Below are positions 8,454-15,568 of a stretch of 64,000 nt of DNA, piece by piece. This stretch comes from Bryobacteraceae bacterium (lineage in GTDB: Bacteria > Acidobacteriota > Terriglobia > Bryobacterales > Bryobacteraceae), in the NCBI GenBank assembly GCA_026129905.1, contig JAHCHE010000012.1, positions 162,042-226,041 of the forward strand, written 5' to 3'. Every line of letters starts with the position of its first letter. The stretch's first letter is position 1. Both the position numbers and the translations under genes were made by a program. Below the pieces are notes generated by a model. That model did not search any database. It was not told where the DNA came from and was given only the letters and a program-made list of their open reading frames with translations.

Positions 8454-9619
8454 CTCTGCAAAGGTTCGAGCCGCCCACGAGCGCTGTCCGGCTGCTGCAA
8501 CTAATGGCTGGCATGGGAGTGGTGACGCTCGCAGCAGGCGCCCTGATGTCGCCGGATCGGGCTTGGGCCAACCTGCTGCTGGCCAGCTTCTACCTTCTGG
8601 GACTTGGCTTGGCCGGGATGGTGTTCGTTGCCATCCATTACGTGACCGGCGCCGGCTGGCCAACCGCGTTCCGTCGCGTACCGGAGGCGATGTCGGGCGT
8701 CCTTCCGATCGTCGCATTGACCTTTCTGCTGGTGCTGATCGTCAGTCCCCAGCTCTATCCGTGGTTCGGAGCGACGCATCACGAGGCGAACGGTTCGGCT
8801 TGGTTCAGGGAACTTTGGCTGAGCCCGGCGTTCTTCATCGCCAGGTCGCTCCTCTACCTGTTCGTGTGGACCGGTCTCTCGTACGCGATCATCCGGCATT
8901 CACGGCGGCAGGACGAAGACGGTGACGTCTCACACACACGGAAGAACGCCCGCCTCTCGGCCGGCTTCCTGGTCGCCTTCGGAGTCACCTTCTGGCTCGC
9001 GAGCTTTGACTGGATCATGTCGCTCGAGCCGCACTGGTACAGCACGGTTTTCGGCGTGTATCACTTCGCCGGTCTGTTTCTCAGCGGCCTGGCCATGATC
9101 ACCATCGTCGCCATCTGGCTGGAACGGATGGGTCCCCTCCGCAGCGTCCTGACCGAAGAACACCTGCACGATCTGGGCAAACTGCTGTTCGCTTTCAGCA
9201 CCTTCTGGATGTACATCTGGTTCTGCCAGTTCATGCTGATCTGGTACGCGAACATCCCCGAGGAGTCAGTCTACTTCGTGCAACGGCTGGAGGGATTTTG
9301 GGAGCCGCTCTTCCTGCTGAATCTTTTGCTGAACTGGGCAGTGCCCTTTCTGGTTCTGCTTCACGTTCCCGCGAAACGCAGCCCCAAGCTGCTGCTAACA
9401 GTGTGCTGGGTGATCCTGGTGGGTCGGTGGGTGGACCTCTATCTCATGATCTTCCCGCCCTTGGTTGGGGAGACTCCCGCTTTCGGGATTTGGGAGGTTG
9501 GCGTGATGGTGGGGGCCGCCGGGCTGTTCTTTCTCTCGCTATTTCGCGGACTCCGCCAGGCCCGGGCCGTGCCTGTGCGCGACCCCTACCTCGAAGAGAG
9601 TCTCTCCTATCACAACTGA
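8369..9619 (+). CDS. actF: Alternative Complex III membrane subunit ActF
   Basis: A polytopic membrane protein of up to 416 residues with about ten helices, typical of ActF, the second large membrane subunit of ACIII and a structural relative of ActC. The start is uncertain. The ATG used here overlaps actE by 85 bases; the next in-frame ATG is at 8504 and would cut into the first helix. The first ~30 residues are hydrophilic, so the upstream start or an unusual codon nearer 8450 are both possible. No actG and no terminal-oxidase genes follow: the cluster ends here and the next gene is on the other strand. Confidence 0.87.
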   Translation: MESHLLHPLATAEEPGDAAVNSRSTGKLTLQRFEPPTSAVRLLQLMAGMGVVTLAAGALMSPDRAWANLLLASFYLLGLGLAGMVFVAIHYVTGAGWPTAFRRVPEAMSGVLPIVALTFLLVLIVSPQLYPWFGATHHEANGSAWFRELWLSPAFFIARSLLYLFVWTGLSYAIIRHSRRQDEDGDVSHTRKNARLSAGFLVAFGVTFWLASFDWIMSLEPHWYSTVFGVYHFAGLFLSGLAMITIVAIWLERMGPLRSVLTEEHLHDLGKLLFAFSTFWMYIWFCQFMLIWYANIPEESVYFVQRLEGFWEPLFLLNLLLNWAVPFLVLLHVPAKRSPKLLLTVCWVILVGRWVDLYLMIFPPLVGETPAFGIWEVGVMVGAAGLFFLSLFRGLRQARAVPVRDPYLEESLSYHN

Positions 9620-9622
9620 GAT

Positions 9623-9946
9623 TCAGACCGAGTCGGCGATCGTCTCATCAGTCCACTTCAATGCTGCATAAGCGGCCGGCCAGCCGATTGTGGTGATCGC
9701 CAGGATAGCGACCTGCCGGATTTCCTCGGCTGCGAGACCGGCGGCAACGGCATTGCGCACGGCCGAATGAACGGCTCCCTCATGTTGGGATCCCACGGCG
9801 ATTCCGAGCTTGACCAGCCGGCGGGTTCGCTCATCTAACGGGCCGCCGTTCTCGTGGCATGCCTCGCCAAGCTTGTCGAACGCCTCCCAAATCTTCGGAT
9901 ACCTCTTCTGAAACTCCTCGATCGACTTCGGTAGTCTGGCTTCCAT
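9623..9946 (-). CDS. Carboxymuconolactone decarboxylase/AhpD-like protein
   Basis: A 107-residue helical protein of the CMD/AhpD fold. The core segment has the family pattern E-G-A-V-H-S-x-V-R-x-A followed by G-x-x-x-E-E-I-x-x-V-A-I-L-A. The redox CxxC pair of AhpD peroxidases is absent: the helix that normally carries it reads SQHEGAVHS, so peroxidase activity is unlikely. Its role is unknown; a decarboxylase-like, binding or structural function is possible. It converges on actF with a 3-base gap. Confidence 0.75.
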   Translation of the reverse strand: MEARLPKSIEEFQKRYPKIWEAFDKLGEACHENGGPLDERTRRLVKLGIAVGSQHEGAVHSAVRNAVAAGLAAEEIRQVAILAITTIGWPAAYAALKWTDETIADSV

Positions 9947-10202
9947 CCATAACCTCCTGCATTGACTGCTATTCCCGCAACAACCGCGTGAGGTCGTCTG
10001 CGATCAGCACTGAAAACGTCTCCCTAGTTCCAGTTTCGAACATCCGAAGGTGTGAGCGTTGGATGCCAAGCGGAGCGGGGAGGATTTCGCTGCGGACGAG
10101 GCCGAGAGTGATTAAAGAGCGCCCCGGACATTGGTTGTTTCTGTCCGGTCACCTTGGCTGGTGACGTGGTGCTCAAGATCGCGGGCTCGACCTTGCGGAC
10201 GA

Positions 10203-10482
10203 ATTGCGCTGTTCCGTTGATGCGCCGCGTCGAGAGCCAACAAGTATGCCCATGTTCGCGATGCAGAACGGAACGACGCACGTCACCGCACCTTTGATCC
10301 ATGTCGTGCCGCTAACGTCTCAGCTGAGGACTTCGTCGAAGTGATTGATAAGGAGGAGGATCAATCCCACGGTAATGGCCGTCAAGGTTGTCTTCTTCAG
10401 AAACGGAGGGTGTCCGACCACTCGCAACGCCTCTTTCCAGGTGGTCCAGATCAGATTGTTCGGTTGAGACGGCCTCAAGACT
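10203..10482 (-). pseudogene. NrtS-like nitrate/nitrite transporter with in-frame stop
   Basis: On the minus strand one frame reads a hydrophobic helix ending in L-L-L-I-N-H-F-D-E-V-L, then an in-frame TGA (10,322-10,320), then G-T-T-W-I-K-G-A-V-T-C-V-V-P-F-C-I-A-N-M-G. The two helices joined by an I-N-H-x-D turn, and the T-x-x-V-P-F-C motif, resemble small two-helix NrtS nitrate transporters. Only the TGA separates the halves, and both are in the same frame, so this looks like a recently inactivated gene or a readthrough case. A plausible start is a TTG near 10,480. Location 8 kb from narK fits nitrate transport. Family assignment is from memory of the pattern, without a search. Confidence 0.45.
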
Positions 10483-10544
10483 TGACTCCAGCACCGAAAC
10501 GCATCGTCACCAAACCGAGATGATCGCACAAGTGCTTGCGCTTC

Positions 10545-10615
10545 TAAACTTCCGCCTCCGCACGCACAGCAGGTTGTCCTCCCGCAGCAACCGATACGCT
10601 CGCTTGGGATTGACC
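10545..10615 (-). mobile_element. IS3-family transposase scrap
   Basis: About 70 bases on the minus strand encode a decayed match to the segment of IS3 OrfB that reads R-x-x-R-E-D-N-L-L-C-V-R-x-R-K-F in the intact element at 57,004-57,942. The nucleotide similarity is visible by eye (compare 57,591-57,655). No inverted repeats or other transposase motifs are recognisable around it. It lies between the NrtS-like pseudogene and the Oar gene fragment, which probably marks how this region was broken. Confidence 0.6.
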
Positions 10616-10679
10616 CCACCGCTTTACCGCGGCGCTCACTTACGAGCTTCCGCATCATCTTGCTGGCCACCCGAACTCT

Positions 10680-11114
10680 TTATGGGGCGGCTGGCAGGTG
10701 AACGGGATAGTCACACTCCAATCCGGTCAGCCTTTCACACCATTCACCAGCGTCTTCGACCCTTACCGCAACGAGGCGTTCAACCGGCCGAACGTGGTTG
10801 GCGATCCTTTGTCGAACATTCCCGAAGGACACAGCTTCAGTCCTGCCGCTTTCGCGGCGCCTGAGCCCGGCAGCTTTGGAAACGCGGGGCGCAACATCAT
10901 CCGGGGCGATGGATTCCAGAGCGTGGATCTCTCCATCTTCAAGAACTTCCGTTTTGATGAGCGGTGGACCTTGCAGGTCCGGGTTGAATCGGTCAATAGC
11001 TTCAACAACGTGAACTTTCAGGGACCGGTCACGAACCTCGCGTCGACGCCCGGCCGTTACATCGCCGCATCGCAGCCTCGGATTCTCCAGCTCGGACTTA
11101 AGCTCGGCTTTTGA
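10680..11114 (+). pseudogene. C-terminal fragment of an Oar-like TonB-dependent receptor
   Basis: The frame has no start for a full receptor and begins abruptly at W-G-G-W-Q-V-N-G-I, a segment typical of the last beta-strands of Oar-type receptors (x-L-x-S-G-Q-P-F-T). It continues through G-N-A-G-R-N and an F-N-x-x-N-F block to a terminal L-G-L-K-L-G-F, the family's C-terminal strand. About 140 of roughly 1,100 residues remain. The intact relative at 50,593-53,760 has the same C-terminal pattern. The missing 5' part begins next to an IS3 scrap, so insertion and deletion are the likely cause. Confidence 0.8.
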
Positions 11115-11162
11115 CGGGCTGCCAGACCGTTGTCGGGACCCATCCGCCGGTTCAGGCCGTGT

Positions 11163-12569
11163 TCAGCCGCCATCTCGTACGAGGGGGATGGTGAATCGGC
11201 ATCGGGTCCCTTGGCGTGGCTCGCTGGTGATGGCGATTTTGCCGCCGTGCGCTTGGACGATCCACTGGGCGATCGCAAGCCCAAGTCCGGTCCCGCCGCT
11301 CTCTTTCGACCTCGCTTTGTCCGCCCGATAGAAGCGTTCGAAGATGTGCGGCAGGTCATCCTTCGAAATGCCGACACCCGTGTCGCAGACTTCCGCGACA
11401 GCTTCACCACTTGTGGTTGACAGCGAGAGACAGATTCGACCGCCCTCGGGTGTGTACTTGACCGCGTTGTCAATGAGGATCAGGAACAGCCGGCGGATCG
11501 CTTGGGGATCCCCGTGGATCGAGACACCATCATCCAGAGGTAGGTCGGCCTGAAAGGCAGCGCCTTTCAGCCGGGCGAGCATCTCGCCTTGGACGGCGGC
11601 TTCGCGGGCGCAGGTCGCCAAGTCCATCGGCTCCCGCTGCAGACCGTCGCTTCCGGAGTCCGCCCGGGCGAGCATCATGAGGTTCTCGATCAATCGGGAG
11701 GTCCGGTCCAGTTCCATGTAGATCTGCTCGAGTGCTTCGCGATATTCCGTTTCGGAGCGTTCCTTGCGCAAGGCGATCTCGGAGATTGTCCGCATGAGGG
11801 TCACGGGCGTCCTGAGTTCGTGGGAAGCGTCGGCGGTAAATTGGGTCACTTTGCGGAAGGCGAAGTCCAGACGCTGGATCATGTCGTTGAGCGTTTCAGA
11901 GAGACGCTGGAGCTCATCGCCCGTAGCCGGAACGGCCAGCCGGGCCGAGAGGTTCTGCGCGCTGATGGAACGGGCCGTTCGAGTGATCTCATCGACGGGC
12001 GCCAAAGCCCGCCGGCTCAGCCAGTAGCCCCCGACGCCAGCGACCGCAAGAAAGACAGGAACTGCCGCACATAGAGTCCAGAAGAAGTCCGCAATGCCTT
12101 CATTCAGCTCGCTGAGCGGCGCGGCAACCTGGACGGTATACTGCCGGCCACTCACTACTGTGTTCTGCGAAAGCAGACGTAGCGGTGTTCCCTGGATCTC
12201 AATAGTCTCAAAGCGTTTTCCAGAGCCGATCTCGGCGGCCTCATAGATGGGCATCCGCTCGTCGTAGAAAGGATCGGAGCGATAGAGCCAGTTGCCGCCT
12301 TCCTCGGCCACTTGAAAAAGGTCTCCTCCTGGCCCAAGAACCGAGTGTTCCCGGAACTCCAGCCGTAGTGCTTCGAGCGGGAGAGATTCGCCCTGCTGCT
12401 CGATGAAGTGGGCAATGCCCACGACGCGGTCACGGAGTGTGTCGTCCACCGCGTGGTACAGGCTATTGCGCATGGCTAGCCACATGCCCGCCGCGAACAA
12501 AACCAGAGCGAGCGCGAGGACGGCAAAGTACCACAATGTGAGACGGGTTCGGATCGACTTTGTTTTCAC
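11163..12569 (-). CDS. Membrane sensor histidine kinase of a two-component system
   Basis: A 468-residue protein: N-terminal membrane helix (residues about 13-33), a periplasmic domain of ~130 residues, a second helix near 165-187, a HAMP linker (~190-240), a HisKA domain with the phospho-accepting histidine in D-A-S-H-E-L-R-T-P near 250, and an ATPase domain with N-box D-N-A-V-K-Y-T, G1 box D-T-G-V-G-I-S and G2 G-T-G-L-G-L-A. It resembles the CusS/QseC class, which often senses metal or envelope signals. It starts with GTG overlapping the response-regulator stop (GTGA), so the pair is co-translated. The signal is unknown. Confidence 0.93.
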   Translation of the reverse strand: MKTKSIRTRLTLWYFAVLALALVLFAAGMWLAMRNSLYHAVDDTLRDRVVGIAHFIEQQGESLPLEALRLEFREHSVLGPGGDLFQVAEEGGNWLYRSDPFYDERMPIYEAAEIGSGKRFETIEIQGTPLRLLSQNTVVSGRQYTVQVAAPLSELNEGIADFFWTLCAAVPVFLAVAGVGGYWLSRRALAPVDEITRTARSISAQNLSARLAVPATGDELQRLSETLNDMIQRLDFAFRKVTQFTADASHELRTPVTLMRTISEIALRKERSETEYREALEQIYMELDRTSRLIENLMMLARADSGSDGLQREPMDLATCAREAAVQGEMLARLKGAAFQADLPLDDGVSIHGDPQAIRRLFLILIDNAVKYTPEGGRICLSLSTTSGEAVAEVCDTGVGISKDDLPHIFERFYRADKARSKESGGTGLGLAIAQWIVQAHGGKIAITSEPRQGTRCRFTIPLVRDGG

Positions 12570-13246
12570 TCCGGCGTCTCCTCCCGGATCGAATACCCGA
12601 CACCTCTTATCGTCTGGATCAACCGGTTGTCGGGCTCTACCCCGATCTTCCTGCGTAAGAGCCGGATGAACGCGTCAAGGGTGTTGTTCTCGATGTCGCT
12701 GTCAAGCCCCCACACAGCATCGATGAGAGCGTCACGGGAGACGACCTTGCCCGATCGGCGCATCAAGTATTGCAGGAGGTTGAACTCCGTCTTCGTGAGC
12801 GTAATCTCGCGCCCGGATCGCAAAACGGTGCGGCTGGACGGATCCAGTTCGAGATCGGCGACGCGCAGGGTCAGGGGACGATGGTTCGCGCGACGGCGAG
12901 CGATGGTGCGGAGTCTGGCTAGCAGCACCTCGAAGGAGAATGGTTTGGTCAGGTAGTCGTCCGCGCCGAGATCCAAACCGGCGACGATGTCCGAGACGGC
13001 GTCCCGCGCCGTCAGCAGCAGTACGGGCGTGCTGTTTTGTGATCCCCGCAATCGCCGGACGATCTGAAAGCCATCGAGATTCGGGAGCATCACATCTAGC
13101 ACCACCACGTCGAAGTCGGAATGGAGTGCCAGTTCCAGCCCCAACTCGCCGTCCGCAGCCAGTTCCACGGAACACCCCTCCTCCTCGAGACCCTTCTTGA
13201 GGGAGGCGCTCAGCTTCGTATCGTCCTCAACGAGCAGTAGCCTCAT
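12566..13246 (-). CDS. OmpR/PhoB-family response regulator
   Basis: A 226-residue regulator. The receiver domain (1-115) has the acidic pocket E7-D8-D9, the phospho-aspartate in V-V-L-D-V-M-L-P near 51, the conserved T near 79 and K near 101. The C-terminal winged helix (~125-222) has the OmpR-class recognition region N-T-L-D-A-F-I-R-L-L-R-R-K-I. Members of this class bind direct repeats of about 11-bp period. Just upstream, on the same strand, is an ATGAAA/CTGAAA pair that reads as TTTCAT-N5-TTTCAG, the same motif that precedes six other genes in the next 12 kb. I infer autoregulation. Confidence 0.93.
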   Translation of the reverse strand: MRLLLVEDDTKLSASLKKGLEEEGCSVELAADGELGLELALHSDFDVVVLDVMLPNLDGFQIVRRLRGSQNSTPVLLLTARDAVSDIVAGLDLGADDYLTKPFSFEVLLARLRTIARRRANHRPLTLRVADLELDPSSRTVLRSGREITLTKTEFNLLQYLMRRSGKVVSRDALIDAVWGLDSDIENNTLDAFIRLLRRKIGVEPDNRLIQTIRGVGYSIREETPE

Positions 13247-13272
13247 CTACAAGTAGTCTTACAATATCCAAC

Positions 13273-13289
13273 CTGAAAAATGTATGAAA
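13273..13289 (-). promoter_or_regulatory. Direct repeat upstream of the two-component operon (site G)
   Basis: On the minus strand TTTCAT and TTTCAG are spaced 11 bases start to start, 27 bases from the response-regulator ATG. The match to the other six sites is weaker: one base differs in the first half and no clear -10 lies exactly 10 bases on, although TATTGT lies 8 on. It is back to back with site A, so one regulator could serve both directions. Confidence 0.45.
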
Positions 13290-13294
13290 CAAGT

Positions 13295-13327
13295 CTTCAG
13301 GGGATTTTCAGATTCGCTCCGTATAGT
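13295..13327 (+). promoter_or_regulatory. Direct-repeat operator/promoter A (CTTCAG-N5-TTTCAG-N10-TATAGT)
   Basis: CTTCAG at 13,295 and TTTCAG at 13,306 are 11 bases apart start to start, and the -10-like TATAGT begins exactly 10 bases after the second repeat. No good -35 hexamer is present: the expected -35 position falls on the spacer between the repeats, which suggests an activator-dependent promoter. The DUF5916 gene begins 23 bases downstream. Confidence 0.7.
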
Positions 13328-13350
13328 GGAGCTTTCGGTTCCGTTATCTG

Positions 13351-15501
13351 ATGCTCCAGACGCTCCATGCAGCTGCGGCCGTTCTTCTCCTCTGCGCAAC
13401 AGTCGCTCTTGGAGCACAACAGCCGACGGCAGACGCGCTGCGGATCCAGCAACGGATCACGGTGGATGGCGGCCTGAACGAGGCAAGCTGGCGGGACGCG
13501 GTTCCAATCGGGGAGTTCACCCAACGCGAACCAATCTCCGGTGCGGCCCCTACCGAGAGGACCGAAGTTCGGGTTCTGTACGACGAGCACTTCCTTTACA
13601 TCGGCATACGCTGCTTCGACAGTCGGCCCGGCTCAATTCTGGCGACTCAGATGGAGCGTGACGCCCAGCTCGATCAGGACGACCGAGTCGAGATTCTAGT
13701 CGACAGCTTCCAGGATGGGCGCAACGCCTACTATTTCGCCACCAATCCGGCTGGCGCTCTCGTGGACGGACGGATCACGGAAAGCAACAGTCCAGCGCTC
13801 GACTGGGATGCCGTTTGGGATCTTCGAACACAGATCGATGACCAGGGATGGACCGCCGAGTTCCAGATCCCCTTCCAGAGCATCGGATTCAACCGGCACG
13901 CGACGACCTGGGGATTCAACGTGTCCAGGACGCTTGCGCGGTTGCGTGAAGAGTCCCGCTGGGCTGCTTTCTCCTACGACGCGAGGTTCTACCAAGTAGC
14001 GCTAGCGGGGTCTCTGGGGAAGTTCGAGGGTCTCTCCCAGGGCGTAGGCATGGACGTCAAACCCTACGGGCTGACCGGCTTCACCCGTGATGTGACGCGC
14101 ACAGATTCCTTCACCGGCGAGCTGAACGGCGGGGTTGACGTTTTCTGGCGGGTGACCTCAAACTTGCTCTCCAGCACGACGATCAACACGGATTTCGCGG
14201 AGACCGAGGTGGATACCCGGCAGATCAACCTCACCCGGTTCCCGCTGTTCTTCCCGGAGAAGAGAGATTTCTTTCTGGAGGACGCAGGGATCTTCGAATA
14301 CGCAGGGAACGACCGGGAGTTCATCCCGTTCTTCTCCCGCCAAATCGGCCTCGTGAGCGGCGAGGAAGCGCCCATCCTGGTGGGCACGAAGCTCACCGGG
14401 AAAGCGGGGCGGCTCGACATTGGCTTGCTCGGTGTCAGAACCCGGGCCTCCGATGTGGCACCGGCGGAAACAGTTGCTGTTGGCCGGCTTAAGACGAATT
14501 TCTGGGACCAGTCTTATTTCGGGGTGATCTTCACGAGCGGCGAGCCGACTGGCGTGACGACGAACTCGCTCGCCGGCGCGGATCTAAGACTGTTCACCTC
14601 GGACTTCCTTGGCAGAGGCAAGAACGCCGGCTTCACTGCCTACGGAACAAAGACTCAGACGCCGGGCTTGACGGATCGTGACACGGCCTATGGCTTCGAG
14701 GTCTCCTATCCGAATGACCTTGTGGACGTGTCTTACCGGTGGCGGAACATTGGCGCGAACTACAACCCATCGCTTGGTTTCGTCGGCCGGCGCGGCGTCC
14801 GCCTACAGGACCTGAGCACCAGCTTCCGTCCCCGGCCGCACTTCTGGCATATCCGGCAGATGAACCATCAGCTCAACTACACCGAGTATTACGACACGGT
14901 GGAGCACGCCGTGGAAAGCCGCCGCATCTTCACTGCCCCGCTGAACTGGCGCTTCCACAACGGCGAGCACCTCGAGTACAACTGGGTGCCGACGTATGAG
15001 AGACTGTTCAAGCCGTTCGAGATCCGTCCCGGCGTCATCATTCCACCAGGGGGTTACTGGTTTCACCGCCACCGTTTCGAGTTCAACTCGGCACAGAACA
15101 AGCGCTGGATGTTCGACATGACCTACTGGGGTGGAACGTTCTACAGCGGCACAAGCCACGAGCTTCGTACGGCTGCGCTCTGGAGGAAGGACCGTCATCT
15201 GACAACCAGTTTTGAGCTTCAGCAATATTTCGTCGACCTCGCAGAAGGCGATTTCACCGAGCGCTTGGCACTCCTCCGGATCAATTACGCCTTCTCTCCG
15301 AGGCTCACCGTCTCCAACTTCGTACAATACGACACCGAGAGCCGGAACATCGGACTGCAATCGCGTATGCGCTGGATCTGGCGGCCCGGCAACGAGATGT
15401 ACGTCGTGTTCAACCACGCCTGGCAGGAAAATACGCTGGACCGCTTTGAGGCCTTGCGAACGAACTTCAGGGTGAAGGTGAACTACACCGTCCGGTTCTG
15501 A
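13351..15501 (+). CDS. CBM9/DUF5916-type outer-membrane beta-barrel protein
   Basis: A 716-residue exported protein. Residues 1-21 are a signal peptide ending A-L-G-A. Residues ~30-210 form a carbohydrate-binding-family-9-like domain (I-T-V-D-G-x-L-N-E-A-x-W, D-x-x-D-D-R-V-E-I, Y-x-F-x-x-N-P). The remainder matches the DUF5916 barrel, with the marker segment L-F-F-P-E-K-R-D-F-F-L-E near 300 and a C-terminal aromatic strand ending V-R-F. Function is not established; such proteins are thought to sit in the outer membrane and handle glycans or other ligands. It follows operator A and has a paralogue next door. Confidence 0.8.
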   Translation: MLQTLHAAAAVLLLCATVALGAQQPTADALRIQQRITVDGGLNEASWRDAVPIGEFTQREPISGAAPTERTEVRVLYDEHFLYIGIRCFDSRPGSILATQMERDAQLDQDDRVEILVDSFQDGRNAYYFATNPAGALVDGRITESNSPALDWDAVWDLRTQIDDQGWTAEFQIPFQSIGFNRHATTWGFNVSRTLARLREESRWAAFSYDARFYQVALAGSLGKFEGLSQGVGMDVKPYGLTGFTRDVTRTDSFTGELNGGVDVFWRVTSNLLSSTTINTDFAETEVDTRQINLTRFPLFFPEKRDFFLEDAGIFEYAGNDREFIPFFSRQIGLVSGEEAPILVGTKLTGKAGRLDIGLLGVRTRASDVAPAETVAVGRLKTNFWDQSYFGVIFTSGEPTGVTTNSLAGADLRLFTSDFLGRGKNAGFTAYGTKTQTPGLTDRDTAYGFEVSYPNDLVDVSYRWRNIGANYNPSLGFVGRRGVRLQDLSTSFRPRPHFWHIRQMNHQLNYTEYYDTVEHAVESRRIFTAPLNWRFHNGEHLEYNWVPTYERLFKPFEIRPGVIIPPGGYWFHRHRFEFNSAQNKRWMFDMTYWGGTFYSGTSHELRTAALWRKDRHLTTSFELQQYFVDLAEGDFTERLALLRINYAFSPRLTVSNFVQYDTESRNIGLQSRMRWIWRPGNEMYVVFNHAWQENTLDRFEALRTNFRVKVNYTVRF

Positions 15502-15523
15502 TGAAAAAGCGCTTGGTCGTCGC

Positions 15524-15556
15524 TTTCAGGTGATTTTCAGACATCCCGGTCACAAT
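15524..15556 (+). promoter_or_regulatory. Direct-repeat operator/promoter B (TTTCAG-N5-TTTCAG-N10-CACAAT)
   Basis: TTTCAG at 15,524 and 15,535, then a -10-like CACAAT at 15,551, exactly 10 bases after the second repeat. It sits in the 67-base gap between the two DUF5916 genes and 13 bases before the second one's ATG, so the second paralogue has its own controlled promoter. Confidence 0.7.
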
Positions 15557-15568
15557 AGGCGGGAGGAC

